Assembly (NCBI GenBank): GCA_001939945.1
Contig: MOEB01000002.1
Location: forward strand, 62,001-126,000
Length of the DNA: 64,000 nt
Reading direction: 5' to 3'
Origin: Aerophototrophica crusticola
Lineage (GTDB): Bacteria; Pseudomonadota; Alphaproteobacteria; Azospirillales; Azospirillaceae
Part shown: in pieces, positions 23,664-31,713 of the stretch
Layout of the letters: each line of letters begins with the position of its first letter
Position numbering within the stretch: position 1 is the first letter of the stretch
The notes under the pieces: generated by a model
The model's input: only the letters and a program-made list of their open reading frames with translations
Databases searched by the model: none
What the model was told of the DNA's origin: nothing
Position numbers and translations under genes: made by a program

Positions 23664-25655
23664 CTAGACGTCCAGATCCTGCGCGAACTTGGCATTCTCG
23701 GTGATGTACTTGAAGCGCAGTTCCGCCTTGCGGCCCATCAGGCTTTCCACCAGGCTCTGCGTCGCCTTCACGTCGTCTTCCTGGTCCGGGTCCTTCAGGT
23801 CGGGCACGACCACGCGCAGCAGGGTGCGCTTGGACGGGTCCATGGTGGTTTCCTTCAGCTGCCCCGGCGGCATCTCGCCCAGACCCTTGAACCGGCTGAT
23901 CTCCACCTTGCCGCGCACGTTCTTGAAGACGGTCTTCATCAGCTCGTCCTTGTGCGCGTCGTCACGGGCATAGCGCACCGTGTTGCCGCCGGACAGGCGA
24001 TAGAGTGGCGGCAGGGCCAGGTACAGGTGCCCCGACTGGATCAGGCCCGGCATCTCCCGGTAGAAGAACGTCATGAGCAAGCTGGCGATGTGGGCACCGT
24101 CCACGTCCGCGTCGGTCATGATGATGACCCGCTCATACCGCAGCTTGTCGACGCTGAACTCCTTGCCCGTCCCGCAGCCCAGCGCCTGGGCGAGGTCGGC
24201 CAGTTCCTGGTTGCCGCGCAACTTGTCCACGGACGCGCTGGCCACGTTCAGGATCTTGCCGCGAAGGGGCAGGATGGCCTGGGTTTCCCGGTTGCGGGCC
24301 TGCTTGGCGGAGCCGCCGGCCGAGTCACCCTCGACGATGAAGATCTCCGTGTTCTCGGCACTCTGCCGGGAGCAGTCGGCCAGCTTGCCGGGCAACCGCA
24401 GGCGCCGTGTGGGCGACTTGCGGGCCATCTCCTTGGCAGCGCGCTTGCGTGCCCGCTCCTCCGCCTTCTCGATCAGCCGCTCGATCAGGGCCTTGGAGGC
24501 GTCGGGCGTGGCGGAGAGCCAGTGGTCGAAATGGTCCTTGATGGCCACGTCCACTAGGCGCTGCGCCTCCGGGCTGACCAAGCGTTCCTTGGTCTGGCCC
24601 TGGAACTGCGGGTCGCGGATGAAGACGGACAGCAGCACGGTGGCCCCGTCCATCACGTCGTCCGCCGTGACTTGTGCCGCCCGCTTGTTGCCCACCAACT
24701 CCCCATATCCCTTCAGCGCCCGGGTGAGGGCGGAGCGCAGGCCCTGCTCATGGGTGCCGCCCAGGGGGGTGGGGATAGTGTTGCAGTAGGTGTGGCTGAA
24801 GCCCTCATCATCGTCCGGCCAGGCGATGGCCCATTCCACCCGACCCGCCTCATTGGGGAAGGCGGTTTCCCCCGCGAAGGGTTGCGGGGTGACGGAACGG
24901 CGGTCCTTCAGCGCGCCTGAGAGATAGTCCAGCAGGCCGTTCGGGAAATGCAGCGTCTCCGCCGCCGGCACGGGGCTGTCGGCGGCCAGCAGGCCGGGGT
25001 CGCAGCTCCAGCGGATTTCCACGCCCCGGTACAGGTACGCCTTGGAGCGGCAGAGGCGGTACAGCCGCTCCGGCTTCAGCTTGGCGTCTTCCCCGAAGAT
25101 CAGGGCGTCGGGGTGGAAGGTGACGACGGTGCCGCGCCGGTTGTGCACGGGGCCCACATTGACGATGGGGCCCAGCGGCACGCCGCGGCTGTAGGTCTGG
25201 GTGAAAAGCTGGCGGTCGCGCGCCACCTCCACATGCAGCCGGTCGGACAGGGCGTTCACCACGGCGGAGCCCACGCCGTGCAGGCCGCCGGACGTGGCGT
25301 AGACCTTGCCGGAGAACTTGCCGCCGGAGTGCAGGGTGGTGAAGATCACCTCCAGCGCCGACTTGCCGGGGTACTTGGGGTGCTCGTCCACCGGGATGCC
25401 GCGGCCATTGTCGCGCACGGTCACGCTGCCGTCGGCCGCCAGCTCCAGGTCGATGCGGCTGGCATGGCCTGCCACCGCCTCATCCATGGCGTTGTCGAGG
25501 ATTTCCGAGGCGAGGTGGTGCAGCGCTCGCTCATCCGTGCCGCCGATATACATGCCGGGGCGGCGGCGTACGGGTTCAAGCCCTTCCAACACCTCGATAT
25601 CCGAGGCGGAATAGCTGTCCTGCTTGCGGGCGGTGTTCTGGAACAAGTCGCTCAT
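23664..25655 (-). CDS. parE: DNA topoisomerase IV subunit B
   Basis: This 663-residue subunit has a GHKL ATPase domain (EILDNAMDEAVAGHA, DNGRGIPVDEHP, GGLHGVGSAVVNALS) and a transducer. A TOPRIM domain follows with EGDSAGGSAKQARNRETQAI and DADVDGAHIASLL, and then a C-terminal segment SRFKGLGEMPPGQLKETTMD. The length and the motif variants fit ParE rather than GyrB (about 800). With ParC it decatenates daughter chromosomes. The gene starts divergently from the thioesterase at 25755. Confidence 0.93.
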   Translation of the reverse strand: MSDLFQNTARKQDSYSASDIEVLEGLEPVRRRPGMYIGGTDERALHHLASEILDNAMDEAVAGHASRIDLELAADGSVTVRDNGRGIPVDEHPKYPGKSALEVIFTTLHSGGKFSGKVYATSGGLHGVGSAVVNALSDRLHVEVARDRQLFTQTYSRGVPLGPIVNVGPVHNRRGTVVTFHPDALIFGEDAKLKPERLYRLCRSKAYLYRGVEIRWSCDPGLLAADSPVPAAETLHFPNGLLDYLSGALKDRRSVTPQPFAGETAFPNEAGRVEWAIAWPDDDEGFSHTYCNTIPTPLGGTHEQGLRSALTRALKGYGELVGNKRAAQVTADDVMDGATVLLSVFIRDPQFQGQTKERLVSPEAQRLVDVAIKDHFDHWLSATPDASKALIERLIEKAEERARKRAAKEMARKSPTRRLRLPGKLADCSRQSAENTEIFIVEGDSAGGSAKQARNRETQAILPLRGKILNVASASVDKLRGNQELADLAQALGCGTGKEFSVDKLRYERVIIMTDADVDGAHIASLLMTFFYREMPGLIQSGHLYLALPPLYRLSGGNTVRYARDDAHKDELMKTVFKNVRGKVEISRFKGLGEMPPGQLKETTMDPSKRTLLRVVVPDLKDPDQEDDVKATQSLVESLMGRKAELRFKYITENAKFAQDLDV

Positions 25656-25754
25656 GGTGCAGGATTATAAGGCTGATGCCCGCGCTTGTTCAAGGAATGC
25701 GGCATCCTGGCACTGCCTGCCACCAGATTTTGTAACCTGAGGGAAACACAGACC

Positions 25755-26153
25755 ATGGCCCCACCGGACGACGGCGTTCCCGACTTCGACCGCGACGCGC
25801 CGGCCCTGCGCACCTTCGCCATGCCCCGGGACCTCAACGGCAACGGGGATGTGTTCGGCGGCTGGGTGATGTCGCAGATGGACCTGGCCGGGGCGGCGGT
25901 GGCTGCCCGCCGGGCCAAGGGCCGGCTCGCCACCGTGGGCGTGGAGGCGATGAAGTTCCTGCGCCCCGTCAGCTTAGGCGACGAGGTGAACTTCTATGGC
26001 CGGATCGAGAAGGTGGGCACCACCTCCATCCGCGTGAAGATCGACGTCTGGAGCCGCCGCTACAGCGGGGAGGCATTCAAGGTGACGGAGGGCGTCTTCA
26101 CCTATGTGGCCCTGGGTGAGGACCGCCGGCCACGCCCCGTGCCGCCGGAATGA
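25755..26153 (+). CDS. Hotdog-fold acyl-CoA thioesterase (YciA-like)
   Basis: This 132-residue hotdog protein contains NGNGDVFGGWVMSQMDLAGA. In YciA the same motif places the catalytic Asp and the CoA-binding Gly-Gly-Trp. It also has VGVEAMKFLRPVSLGDEVNF and VKIDVWSRR, the rest of the family core. It hydrolyses acyl-CoA thioesters in the cytoplasm, and the chain-length preference is unknown. I chose the ATG at 25755, with GAGG upstream, over a longer frame starting at 25686. Confidence 0.88.
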   Translation: MAPPDDGVPDFDRDAPALRTFAMPRDLNGNGDVFGGWVMSQMDLAGAAVAARRAKGRLATVGVEAMKFLRPVSLGDEVNFYGRIEKVGTTSIRVKIDVWSRRYSGEAFKVTEGVFTYVALGEDRRPRPVPPE

Positions 26154-26169
26154 CCTGCTGAAAAGCGAA

Positions 26170-26193
26170 GGGCCGCCCCGGAGGGGGCGGCCC
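26170..26193 (-). terminator. Bidirectional hairpin between thioesterase and lipoprotein genes
   Basis: A perfect 10-bp stem (GGGCCGCCCC/GGGGCGGCCC) with a 4-base loop lies between the convergent genes. On the minus strand it is followed by a T-rich stretch (TTCGCTTTT), so it best serves the lipoprotein gene. Confidence 0.7.
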
Positions 26194-26218
26194 TGGCCTT
26201 GTGCGCTGCCGGGACGGC

Positions 26219-26488
26219 TTAGCGGGGCGTGCCGCCGGTGCCGCTGCCGCTGCCCGTGGTGCCGCCGGACGTGTCCGGGGTGGTCGGCGGGGTGGTGGCG
26301 CCCGGGGTCGTGGTGTCACCCGTGCCGGTGCCCGGCGTGGTCGGGGTGGTGGTACCCTCGGTGGCCGGAGGGTTGGAGGTGGCCGGCGGCGGGGAGCTGG
26401 TGTTGCCCGCGTTGTTGCCAGCGTTGTCGCCACAGGCGGCAAGACCGAAAACCATGGCGGTGGACAGCAGCCAAATCTTGGCGCGCAT
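26219..26488 (-). CDS. Small Thr/Pro/Gly-rich lipoprotein
   Basis: This 89-residue precursor has a lipoprotein signal ending in the lipobox LAAC (Cys19). The mature part is low complexity: GDNAGNNAGN, then Pro/Thr/Gly repeats to the end. This looks like a surface or periplasmic linker with no fold. AAGGAG lies seven bases before the ATG at 26486-26488; an ATG two codons upstream would have only one base of spacing and is not used. No family is recognised and the function is unknown. Confidence 0.75.
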   Translation of the reverse strand: MRAKIWLLSTAMVFGLAACGDNAGNNAGNTSSPPPATSNPPATEGTTTPTTPGTGTGDTTTPGATTPPTTPDTSGGTTGSGSGTGGTPR

Positions 26489-26627
26489 CTGCATGCTCCT
26501 TGTCACGTGGTCACGAGCGGTCACGTCTGGCCCAGGACCGACTCCCAGGCCTGCCATCCCCTGAACACGCCGGTTGCCGGTATTATTCCCGCGAAAAATG
26601 CCGGTCTCGACAATTCGCGGCCGCTGC

Positions 26628-27068
26628 TCAGGCTGTGCCGCTTTCCCCGGGCTGGCTCAGCCGCCGGAAGGCCAGTTCCAGCGCCGCCCGGAGCTGGGGC
26701 GCGGAGTAGGGTTTCTGCACGAAACCCAGGGGGAAGGTCTGCGCCACCCGGGCCAGGGTGTGCTCATCCGCGTAGGCTGACAGGTAGACGGACCGGGTGC
26801 CCAGTTCCGAGCGCAGGCGCCGGGCCGTGTCGATCCCGTCCACCGGCCCGCGCAACCGGATGTCCATCAGGGCAAGCTCCGGCCGCTCCGCCGTGGCCAG
26901 GGTCACCGCCTCCGGCTCGGACGCGGCGATGCCCACCACCTCATAACCCATTTCCTGGAGGGTGAGCCGGATGCCCAGGGCAACCAACGCGTCATCCTCC
27001 ACGATCAGGATGCGCCGCCGGGCGGTGTGGGTGCTGGTCTGTTCCGCCGTCGCCGTGCTTTCCGTCAT
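26628..27068 (-). CDS. Single-domain response regulator
   Basis: This 146-residue protein is one receiver domain after a short Thr-rich N-terminus. The acidic pair Asp25-Asp26 (ILIVEDDALVALG), phospho-acceptor Asp69 (LALMDIRLRGPVDG) and conserved Lys119 (GFVQKPYS) are present. There is no output domain, so it should relay phosphate or bind a partner, as CheY-like and Spo0F-like proteins do. No kinase gene adjoins it. The chosen ATG avoids an unlikely 18-residue extension. It is divergent from the ABC transporter operon. Confidence 0.9.
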   Translation of the reverse strand: MTESTATAEQTSTHTARRRILIVEDDALVALGIRLTLQEMGYEVVGIAASEPEAVTLATAERPELALMDIRLRGPVDGIDTARRLRSELGTRSVYLSAYADEHTLARVAQTFPLGFVQKPYSAPQLRAALELAFRRLSQPGESGTA

Positions 27069-27457
27069 CTCTATCCGTCTTGGCCGCGTCGCGGGTCCCG
27101 TGGCGCACCCGTAAACCATCACCTTATCGGTTGCAGAGATGACGGCATCTCATTCCGATCAGGCAACTGGATGGTTATGAGAACCCGAGGGAACGGGCAA
27201 CCCGAATTCTAGGCCGACGGCATCGGCCGAAAGTTAGACCGGATTTCGAAGCATCTGAAACACACTCAAAATGCTGTTCAACTATCCGTTTGACAAAGCT
27301 TTGATGAGGAAATAGCGTCCCACCCATGGTCGGCGCCGATTTGAGCCTCAGCTTGCGGGCGCCTAAGAAATGCGGCTAAAGCGGGGGGCGAGGTCAGAGA
27401 TGATGTCCGCCCCAGCCCACGCTGCGGCGGACTTTTTGTTTCTGACCAAGGAGATGG
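27069..27457. other. Intergenic region, response regulator / ABC transporter operon
   Basis: This 389-base spacer is clearly lower in GC than its surroundings. It has no convincing open frame. It holds a small perfect hairpin (GGCCGA/TCGGCC around 27212-27228), a sigma-70-like promoter at 27290 and the ribosome site AAGGAG of the transporter operon. Sites for a LysR-type (CysB/Cbl-like) regulator would be expected here but are not recognisable by eye. Confidence 0.5.
27290..27318 (+). promoter_or_regulatory. Sigma-70-like promoter of the sulfonate-type ABC operon
   Basis: A perfect TTGACA -35 hexamer (27290-27295) is followed after 17 bases by TAGCGT (27313-27318), a weak -10 match. It lies about 140 bases upstream of the first gene. 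The weak -10 suggests activator dependence. Confidence 0.45.
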
Positions 27458-28456
27458 ATGATGATCTTCCGCCGTACCCTGATCCTCGCCGCCGGTGCCC
27501 TGGCGCTGGTCGGCGCGGCCTCCGGACTGCTGCCGGGCAAGACCCTGGCCGCGGACAAGCCTGATACGGTCACCCTGGACTTCGCCACCTACAACCCCCT
27601 CAGCCTGCTGCTGAAGGAGCGGGGCTGGGCGGAGCAGGAGTTCGCCAAGGACGGCATCAAGGTCCGTTGGGTGCAGAGCCTGGGCTCCAACAAGGCCATC
27701 GAGTTCCTGAACGCCAAGGGCGTGGATTTCGGGTCCACCGCCGGCGCCGCGGCCCTGCTGGCCCGGATCAATGGCGGGTCCCTGAAGTCCGTCTATGTCT
27801 TCTCCCAGCCTGAATGGACGGCGCTGGTCACGGGCAAGGACAGCGCCATCGCCAAGGTCACCGACCTGAAGGGCAAGCGCGTCGCTGTGACGCGGGGCAC
27901 CGATCCCTACATCTTCCTGCTGCGCGCCTTGGCCGACCACGGCCTGACCGAGAAGGACATCAAGGTCGTGCTGCTGCAACACCAGGACGGACGGACGGCG
28001 CTGGAGGCAGGGCAGGTGGACGCCTGGGCCGGGCTGGACCCGATGATGGCCCAGACGGAGCTGCAGGCCGGCAGCAAGCTGTTCTACCGCGCGCCGGAGC
28101 TGAACACCTGGGGCGTGCTGAATGTGCGGGAAGATTTCGCCGCCCAGCAGCCGGAGATCGTCGCCAAGGTCCTCCAGCTCTATGAGAAGGCCCGGGCGGA
28201 GGCGAAGGCCAACCCCGCCGTGCTGCAAGGGATTCTGGCCAAGGTGGCGAACCTTGACCCGGCCGTGGCAGCCAAGCAGCTTGAGCGCACCAAGCTGAAC
28301 AACGGGCCCATCGGCGCCGCCCAGCGGGATACCATCCTGAAGGCGGGCCAAGCACTGCAGCAGGCCGGCGTGGTCGCGGCGGACGTGGACGTGGCGGCCC
28401 AGGTGGATGCGCTGATCGAGCCGTCCTTCGGCAAGCGCCTGTCGGCCGCGAACTGA
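27458..28456 (+). CDS. Aliphatic sulfonate/taurine-type ABC transporter substrate-binding protein
   Basis: This 332-residue periplasmic protein has a signal peptide (FRRTLILAAGALALVGAASG). The SsuA/TauA/NrtA fold follows: ATYNPLSLLLKERGWAEQEF, LGSNKAIEFLNAKGVDFGST and DLKGKRVAVTRGTDPYIFLL. It delivers the ligand to the permease encoded next. The family covers sulfonates, taurine, nitrate and thiamine-precursor analogues, and the best general match is SsuA. Two ATGs lie in tandem (27458 and 27461), and AAGGAG is better spaced for the second. It is the first gene of a four-gene cluster with permease, ATPase and OsmC protein. Confidence 0.87.
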   Translation: MMIFRRTLILAAGALALVGAASGLLPGKTLAADKPDTVTLDFATYNPLSLLLKERGWAEQEFAKDGIKVRWVQSLGSNKAIEFLNAKGVDFGSTAGAAALLARINGGSLKSVYVFSQPEWTALVTGKDSAIAKVTDLKGKRVAVTRGTDPYIFLLRALADHGLTEKDIKVVLLQHQDGRTALEAGQVDAWAGLDPMMAQTELQAGSKLFYRAPELNTWGVLNVREDFAAQQPEIVAKVLQLYEKARAEAKANPAVLQGILAKVANLDPAVAAKQLERTKLNNGPIGAAQRDTILKAGQALQQAGVVAADVDVAAQVDALIEPSFGKRLSAAN

Positions 28457-28472
28457 GGGGGAGGGGCAGGCC

Positions 28473-29318
28473 ATGGCGTCCGTCGAGCGCACCGACCCTG
28501 CCCCCTCCGCCCCCGCCGTGACAGGCAATGTCCTGTCACGGCTGCGGCAGGGCGGGTTGGCGGACCTGGCCGTCGGGCTGGTGGTCCCGGTCACGCTGCT
28601 GCTGGCGTGGGAGGTGGCTGGCCGAGCTGGCTGGATTTCCACCAAGCTGCTGCCGGCCCCTTCCACCGTGCTCGCCGCTATCGCCACCCTGGTGGAGAGC
28701 GGGGAACTGTGGACCCATGTCTGGGCCACGCTCTGGCGGGTCCTGGTGGGCTTCGGGCTGGGCGTCGCCGCGGGCACCGCCATCGGTGCCCTGACCGGCT
28801 ATTCCACCCTGGCGCGGCGGCTGCTGGACCCCACCATCCAGGCCCTGCGCAACATCCCCAGCATCGCCTGGGTGCCGCTGTTCATCCTGTGGTTCGGCAT
28901 CTTCGAGACGTCGAAGGTCCTACTGATCGCGGTGGGCGTCTTCTTCCCCGTCTACCTGAACCTGGCCAGCGCCATCCATGACGTGGACCGCAAGCTGGTG
29001 GAGGTGGCGCGGGTCTATCGCTACAACGGCTGGCAGATGGTCACCCGGGTGCTGTTGCCCGCGGCCCTGCCGACCTATGTCATCGGCCTGCGCTCCGGCC
29101 TGGGGTTGGGCTGGATGTTCGTGGTGGCGGCGGAGATCATGGGCGCCAGCGAGGGGTTGGGATACCTGCTGGTGGACGGGCAGATGAGCGGGCGGACGCC
29201 CGTGATCCTGGGCAGCATCACGCTGTTCGCCATCCTGGGCAAGATGACCGACCTGGCCCTGGCCAGGGCCACGGCCCCGCTGGCCGCCTGGCAGGACGGG
29301 TTCAAGGGGAAGGGGTAA
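28473..29318 (+). CDS. Sulfonate/nitrate/taurine-type ABC transporter permease
   Basis: This 281-residue integral membrane protein has about six hydrophobic segments. It carries the permease signature for ATPase contact near IHDVDRKLVEVARVYRYNGW (the EAA loop). The core GYSTLARRLLDPTIQALRNI and IPSIAWVPLFILWFGI match SsuC/TauC. It forms the membrane channel of the transporter. A ribosome site (GAGGGG) precedes the ATG, 16 bases after the binding-protein gene. The ATPase gene follows after three bases, so the operon is tight. Confidence 0.92.
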   Translation: MASVERTDPAPSAPAVTGNVLSRLRQGGLADLAVGLVVPVTLLLAWEVAGRAGWISTKLLPAPSTVLAAIATLVESGELWTHVWATLWRVLVGFGLGVAAGTAIGALTGYSTLARRLLDPTIQALRNIPSIAWVPLFILWFGIFETSKVLLIAVGVFFPVYLNLASAIHDVDRKLVEVARVYRYNGWQMVTRVLLPAALPTYVIGLRSGLGLGWMFVVAAEIMGASEGLGYLLVDGQMSGRTPVILGSITLFAILGKMTDLALARATAPLAAWQDGFKGKG

Positions 29319-29321
29319 GGG

Positions 29322-30134
29322 ATGCTGCGCCTGACCGACGTGGCGAAGCGCTACGCCAACGGCTACCTGGCCCTGTCCGGCATCAGCCTGGGCGTGGGGC
29401 GGGGGGATATACTGGCCCTGGTGGGCGGTTCCGGCTGTGGCAAGAGCACGCTGCTGCGCCTCGTCTCCGGCCTGGACCAGCCCACGGGCGGGCTGGTGGA
29501 GCTGGACGGCTCCCCCGTCACCGGGCCACGGCCGGACATCGCGGTGGTGTTCCAGGAGCCGCGGCTGATGCCCTGGCTGAAGATCGCCGACAATGTGGCG
29601 TTCGGCCTGACGGGCGTGCGGCGGGCGGAGAAGTACCAGTTGGTGGCGGACGCGTTGGAGCGGGTGGGCCTGACCCGATTCGCCACGGCCCTGCCGCGGC
29701 AACTCTCCGGCGGCATGGCCCAGCGCGTGGCCCTGGCCCGGGCGCTGGTGACGCGGCCCAAGGTGCTGCTGCTGGACGAACCCTTCAGCGCCCTGGACGC
29801 CCTGACCCGCGCCGATCTGCAGGACCATCTGGTGGATGTCTGGTCCGGCTACCCGCCGGAGGAGCGGCCGACCCTGGTGCTGGTCACCCACGACATCGAC
29901 GAGGCGCTGGTCCTGGCCGACCGGGTGGTGGTGCTGGCCGGTAATCCCGGGCGGGTGCATGTGGAGGAGGCGGTCATCCTGTCCCGCCAGGGCCGCCGGG
30001 ACGACGAACGGCTGCCGGCCCTGCGGACGAGACTATTGGAGGCGTTGCGCGCCGCCCAGCGCGCGGGCCAGGATGCCCGTCGGGAGGAACCCGGGCCGGC
30101 GCCCTCGCCAAGCTTCCGCGAGCAGCCGGCCTGA
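29322..30134 (+). CDS. Sulfonate/nitrate/taurine-type ABC transporter ATPase
   Basis: This 270-residue ATPase has Walker A GGSGCGKST, Q-loop FQEPRLMPW, signature LSGGMAQRVALARAL, Walker B VLLLDEPFSALDA and switch His in LVLVTHDIDEAL. It belongs to the SsuB/TauB/NrtD group. It powers uptake through the preceding permease. The C-terminal tail is rich in Arg and Ala and has no known role. The OsmC gene follows after 43 bases and is probably part of the operon. Confidence 0.93.
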   Translation: MLRLTDVAKRYANGYLALSGISLGVGRGDILALVGGSGCGKSTLLRLVSGLDQPTGGLVELDGSPVTGPRPDIAVVFQEPRLMPWLKIADNVAFGLTGVRRAEKYQLVADALERVGLTRFATALPRQLSGGMAQRVALARALVTRPKVLLLDEPFSALDALTRADLQDHLVDVWSGYPPEERPTLVLVTHDIDEALVLADRVVVLAGNPGRVHVEEAVILSRQGRRDDERLPALRTRLLEALRAAQRAGQDARREEPGPAPSPSFREQPA

Positions 30135-30177
30135 GGCGGCCTGTCAGAAACAGCCCCTAACGCACGGAAGAAGAACG

Positions 30178-30705
30178 ATGAAGGCGGATGAACTGCGCGG
30201 GCTCCAGGCCCCGCTGAAGCAGCGCTACAAGGACCAGCCGGACGCTGCGGTGGTCACCCTCAAGGCCCAGGGCACCCTGGACAGCGACAAGCTGGTCTGC
30301 AAGGTGGAGACGGGCCGCGCCCTGGTGGAGGCGGGCCTGCACCCGGCCACGGGCGGTCCGGGCAGCTTCGCCTGCTCCGGCGACATGCTGCTGGAGGCGC
30401 TGGTGGCCTGCGCCGGCGTGACCCTGAAGGCCGTCGCCACGGCGCTGGAACTGCGGGTGACCGGTGGCAGCGTGCGGGCGGAGGGTGACCTGGACTTCCG
30501 CGGCACCCTGGGCGTGGCCAAGGACGCCCCCGTGGGCTTCCGCGACATCCGCCTGACCTTCGACCTGGAAGGCGACCTGAGCGAGGAGCAGAAGGCCACC
30601 CTGGCCAAGCTGACGGAGCGCTACTGCGTGGTCTACCAGACCCTGCGCCAACCGCCGCCGGTGGACGTGGCCTTCAACGTGGCGCCACCCACTGCCCTGG
30701 CGTGA
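30178..30705 (+). CDS. OsmC-family protein
   Basis: The 175-residue product contains GPGSFACSGDMLLEALVACA, where the second Cys corresponds to a conserved OsmC redox Cys, and C-terminal AKLTERYCVVYQTL with the partner Cys. OsmC/Ohr proteins reduce organic hydroperoxides with lipoyl or thiol reductants, but many members have other or unknown roles. Position behind a sulfonate-type transporter suggests a sulfur-linked role. The start is at the ATG 30178-30180 with a purine-rich GGAAGAAG upstream. A longer frame overlaps the ATPase gene and is a shadow. Confidence 0.85.
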   Translation: MKADELRGLQAPLKQRYKDQPDAAVVTLKAQGTLDSDKLVCKVETGRALVEAGLHPATGGPGSFACSGDMLLEALVACAGVTLKAVATALELRVTGGSVRAEGDLDFRGTLGVAKDAPVGFRDIRLTFDLEGDLSEEQKATLAKLTERYCVVYQTLRQPPPVDVAFNVAPPTALA

Positions 30706-30708
30706 CCC

Positions 30709-30809
30709 GTAGGTCGGATTAGGAGCCGCAAGGTTCCGTAATCCGACAATCCCGGGCCGCCACGCGTGCCGTCGGATTACGCGGGCTTACGCCCGCTAAT
30801 CCGACCTAC
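30709..30809. repeat. REPIN-type paired palindrome, copy 2
   Basis: The left half is GTAG followed by GTCGGATTA, a 17-base loop and TAATCCGAC. The right half is the same unit inverted, ending in CTAC. The outer ends pair perfectly over 15 bases (CCGTAGGTCGGATTA and its complement). The core differs from copies 1 and 3 (GGATTA in place of GGGGT), so this is a second subtype. It fills the space between the osmC gene and the convergent cytochrome c gene. Confidence 0.78.
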
Positions 30810-30815
30810 GGCGCC

Positions 30816-31205
30816 TTACTTCAGGCTGTTGAGATAGGCGATCAGGTAGTCCTGCTGCGCCTTGTCGGCGATGGCCACGTGGCGCATGCGGGTCTGCGGC
30901 ACCAGGGCGGTGTTGTCCGCGATCCAGAGGCGAAGATTGTCCTCCGTCCAGGTCAGGCCGGAGTCCTCCAGCGCCTTGGAATATTTGAACCGCGGCTGGG
31001 ACCCGGCCTTGCGGCCAACCACGCCCACCAGGCTGGGGCCGAACGTGTTCTTCGACGGGTCGGCGGAGTGGCAGGCATGGCAGTTGGCGTTGAACACGCC
31101 TTCCCCGGCCGCGGCCATCGCCGCCTTGCCATCCTCCGCCCGCGCCGCCGCCGCGCCCAGCACGCCCGCCAGCACGACGCCGGCCAGCAATCCTGCCTTC
31201 CTCAT
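30816..31205 (-). CDS. Class I c-type cytochrome
   Basis: This 129-residue precursor has a signal peptide (MRKAGLLAGVVLAGVLGAAA). A haem motif CHACH follows in FNANCHACHSADPSKNTFGP. The distal Met ligand is in VPQTRMRHVAI. It ends with QDYLIAYLNSLK, the usual C-terminal helix of class I cytochromes. It is a periplasmic electron carrier. The start at 31203-31205 was chosen because it gives the signal peptide; a longer frame to 31370 would not. It stands alone, and the electron partners are unknown. Confidence 0.9.
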   Translation of the reverse strand: MRKAGLLAGVVLAGVLGAAAARAEDGKAAMAAAGEGVFNANCHACHSADPSKNTFGPSLVGVVGRKAGSQPRFKYSKALEDSGLTWTEDNLRLWIADNTALVPQTRMRHVAIADKAQQDYLIAYLNSLK

Positions 31206-31413
31206 TCCCGCTCTCCCGAAGGACGGCCGGCCCCGTGGCCGACCATTTCTGATGACGGGAAGCAGCGTAGGCAGGCCTGGGGCAGGACGTCCCTGCGGTA
31301 GATCAAATCGACAGGGGCAAAGAACTTGCCCTATAGTTGGTCTGGATGGGGTTTCACTGCTGTCGCGCAATAAAACTATTGTACTTTAGTATTGTGCGGA
31401 CCAGGAAACAGGC

Positions 31414-31501
31414 TGGCGGATGGGGTGGGATTCGAACCCACGGTGAGTTGCCCCACGGCGGTTTTCAAGACCGCTGCCTTAAACCACTCGGCCACCCATC
31501 C
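31414..31501 (-). tRNA. tRNA-Ser (anticodon TGA)
   Basis: On the minus strand the 88-base sequence folds as a class II tRNA. The acceptor stem is GGATGGG/CCCATCC, the D-arm contains GCCGAGTGGTTTAAGGC, and the anticodon stem-loop is GCGGTCTTGAAAACCGC with anticodon TGA (genomic 31465-31467). A long variable arm follows, then T-arm GGGTTCGAATCCC. The discriminator is G, and CCA is encoded (31414-31416). It reads UCA codons and, by wobble, other UCN codons. The downstream side is AT-rich with a weak short hairpin. Confidence 0.95.
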
Positions 31502-31713
31502 GTACCGGCCCTTTCCTAGCGGCCCGCGCCCTTTCCGGCAAGGGGGTCGCTGCCATGTCGCATCCGGGAGGGGAAGACCCCATACCCCTTCTGGGTGAAG
31601 CGGGCCCTCTTCTATGTTAGCGTCCGGGTTGATCGGCCCCGGCCCGCACACGGCATCCGCCTTGGGCGGCAAGGGTGGTGGGCGGAGCCAGCTTGGGCCG
31701 GCAGAGGTGCTGC

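Noticed and set aside
31368-31501. Integration site or genomic island at tRNA-Ser
   Set aside because: The flank is AT-rich, but there is no integrase, direct repeat of the tRNA end or foreign gene run.
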